Below, one piece after another: positions 62,832 to 64,000 of a stretch of 64,000 nucleotides of DNA. The translations under genes and the position numbers were made by a program. The stretch covers positions 1 to 64,000 of the forward strand of contig JAFRMX010000001.1 of assembly GCA_017430455.1 (NCBI GenBank). The letters are read 5' to 3'. Every line of letters starts with the position of its first letter. Within the stretch, counting starts at the first letter, position 1. The notes under the pieces were generated by a model. The model saw only the letters and a program-made list of their open reading frames with translations, was not told the origin of the DNA and ran no database searches. Origin of the DNA: Oscillospiraceae bacterium. Its GTDB lineage: Bacteria; Bacillota; Clostridia; Oscillospirales; Oscillospiraceae.

Positions 62832-64000
62832 TCAGCTGCCGTAATACTGCCTCGCGTATTTGAGCAGAAGGGCGGACTTTTCGAGCATCTCGGATCTGTC
62901 CTCCCCTCCGAAGACTATACAGACTATATTCTGCTGCTGCCCCTTGTTATTTGCGTATATTGTCGAGATGAGGCAGCTTCCGGCGCGGTTCGAGGTGCCG
63001 GTCTTGAGCCCCGTGATCCCGTCCATATTGTAGAAGAACAGCGGGTTCGAGTTCGTATACCAGGTGTTCTCCCCTGTGGGCATGGTCCGGAGCCACACGT
63101 ACTTCTGAGAGGTCAGATCCAGTATCTGCGGGTACCTCTTCAGGACCTCCCTGCAGAGCGTGAACATGTCATCCGCGCTCATGAGGTTCGACCTCTTGGC
63201 CGAAACATCGTCGTCCGAAAAATCCGGAAGCCCGTGAGGGTTATAGAAAACAGCCGTGCTCAGCCCGAGTTCGGCTGCTTTTCTGTTCATGGCTTCTACA
63301 AAAGCTTCTTCCGAGCCGGATACATGCTCAGCCAGAGCGAGCGCGCTCTCGTTGCAGGAGACACACATCATCGCGGTCAAATGGTCACCCGCGGCGATCT
63401 CCTGCCCGTATTCCATGTATATCCTCGCGTCCTCGCCCATGGACAGTTCATGGACCTTCTCCGTCACCGGTATGATGTCCGAAAGCGAGATCCTGCCCGC
63501 CTCCACGGCCTCCATGACGAGGAGATAAGTCATTATCTTCGTCGTACTGGCGATCGCCGTCCGGTTGTCCGCCTTGCAGGAATAGATGACCTCCCCGGTG
63601 TCCGCGTTCCCGAGAAGCGTTCCGTTAAGCGATTCGAAGAAGTTCGAATTCTCGAGTTCATCCATTTCCACGTCGAAGCCCGAGGAAGTCGAGAGCGAAT
63701 ACTCTCCGTTCTCCTCAAGCTCTATGTCCAGATCCAGAAGCATAGAGATGTCCGAGACCTTCAGATACGCGTCGTTTAAATTCTCGCCCGGGATCACGGC
63801 GTTTTTGAGGCTCCCGCCGTTTAAGAGTATATAGCCGGATGTGAGGTTCTCGCGCCGGACCTTTCCGTTTCCGGGGGCGTTCTCCCCTCCGACCGGGACG
63901 TAATTCTGTCCGCTTCGTATATCCAGCTTTCCGTTTGCCTTGAGCTCCACGTTGAACTGCCTGGATGTCCCGTTCAGGGCGCAGGCCGTGTCTCTCAGCG
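62832..64000 (-). CDS. D-alanyl-D-alanine carboxypeptidase (partial, 5' end outside window)
   Basis: The frame is open to the window edge, so the start and signal peptide lie beyond 64000. A copper-amine-oxidase-type N-terminal stalk domain (LNGTSRQFNVELKANGKLDI, AYLKVSDISMLLDLDI) precedes the penicillin-binding S11 domain. Its three motifs are intact: SxxK in IASTTKIMT, SxN in VSCNES, and KTG in GLKTGTSNRAG. It trims the terminal D-Ala of peptidoglycan stems outside the cell. Fusion of a stalk domain to S11 peptidases is common in Clostridia. Confidence 0.92.
   Translation of the reverse strand, partial: LRDTACALNGTSRQFNVELKANGKLDIRSGQNYVPVGGENAPGNGKVRRENLTSGYILLNGGSLKNAVIPGENLNDAYLKVSDISMLLDLDIELEENGEYSLSTSSGFDVEMDELENSNFFESLNGTLLGNADTGEVIYSCKADNRTAIASTTKIMTYLLVMEAVEAGRISLSDIIPVTEKVHELSMGEDARIYMEYGQEIAAGDHLTAMMCVSCNESALALAEHVSGSEEAFVEAMNRKAAELGLSTAVFYNPHGLPDFSDDDVSAKRSNLMSADDMFTLCREVLKRYPQILDLTSQKYVWLRTMPTGENTWYTNSNPLFFYNMDGITGLKTGTSNRAGSCLISTIYANNKGQQQNIVCIVFGGEDRSEMLEKSALLLKYARQYYGS

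Overview
This 64 kb window looks like a chromosomal segment of a Gram-positive anaerobe of the Clostridia, probably a gut-type Oscillospirales or Christensenellales relative. I infer this from gene families and layout, not from a marker-gene match. The indicators are an IreB-family protein, MurT, DUF1836, DUF1002 and DUF975 proteins, a long (Alu-domain) SRP RNA directly upstream of dnaX, strong AGGAGG ribosome sites, many GTG/TTG starts and textbook intrinsic terminators. There is no prophage, complete transposon or CRISPR array.

Layout. 0-0.6 kb: an HTH/membrane regulator. 0.6-2.3 kb: a gene-poor graveyard with a D-arm-less tRNA-Ser pseudogene that keeps its terminator, REP-like direct repeats, hairpin repeats, two decayed copies of one element and an HTH fossil. 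2.3-16.2 kb: housekeeping genes (ridA-ilvA, a rhomboid-like pseudoprotease with rlmB, a degenerate P-type ATPase, an EF-G paralogue, alr, pheST, ireB). 16.2-19.1 kb: a minus-strand operon of HAD phosphatase, CoA-transferase and rsmG. 19.1-24.7 kb: an envelope glycan/lipid block (O-antigen ligase-like, CdsA, NAGPA-type glycosidase, unknown exoprotein, GT2-GtrA fusion). 24.8-29.7 kb: DUF1002, a GH2 glycosidase, ybaB, dnaX and SRP RNA. 29.8-41.4 kb: small regulators, tRNA-Ala(CGC), PAP2, gdhA, a lacZ-type beta-galactosidase with a palindromic operator-like promoter, glutathione peroxidase, TPR/DUF4037, DUF975, GNAT, msrA, and a 70-codon basic protein whose reading frame runs through its own terminator. 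41.5-46.7 kb: a DUF4230/PIG-L operon with two tiny membrane proteins, a peptide with a double-glycine leader, an acyltransferase and an EamA exporter. 46.8-64 kb: MTA/SAH deaminase-murT, a DUF4353 lipoprotein, a MotAB/ZorAB-like ion-driven pair, PrsW, an AlkZ-related protein, M20 peptidase with a DUF5058 membrane pair, cupin/DUF1836, SGNH hydrolase, a thioredoxin-reductase-like flavoprotein, DUF364, carboxylesterase and a partial D,D-carboxypeptidase.

The observations I rate highest are: (1) the basic small protein at 41185-41397, whose stop codon lies beyond an intrinsic terminator, the arrangement known from tmRNA-controlled ribosome-rescue factors (ArfA, BrfA); (2) the P-type ATPase pseudoenzyme; (3) the orphan double-glycine-leader peptide; (4) the stand-alone ZorAB-like pair; (5) the lacZ promoter embedded in a long palindrome. 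All family assignments come from reading motifs by eye; no database search was possible.
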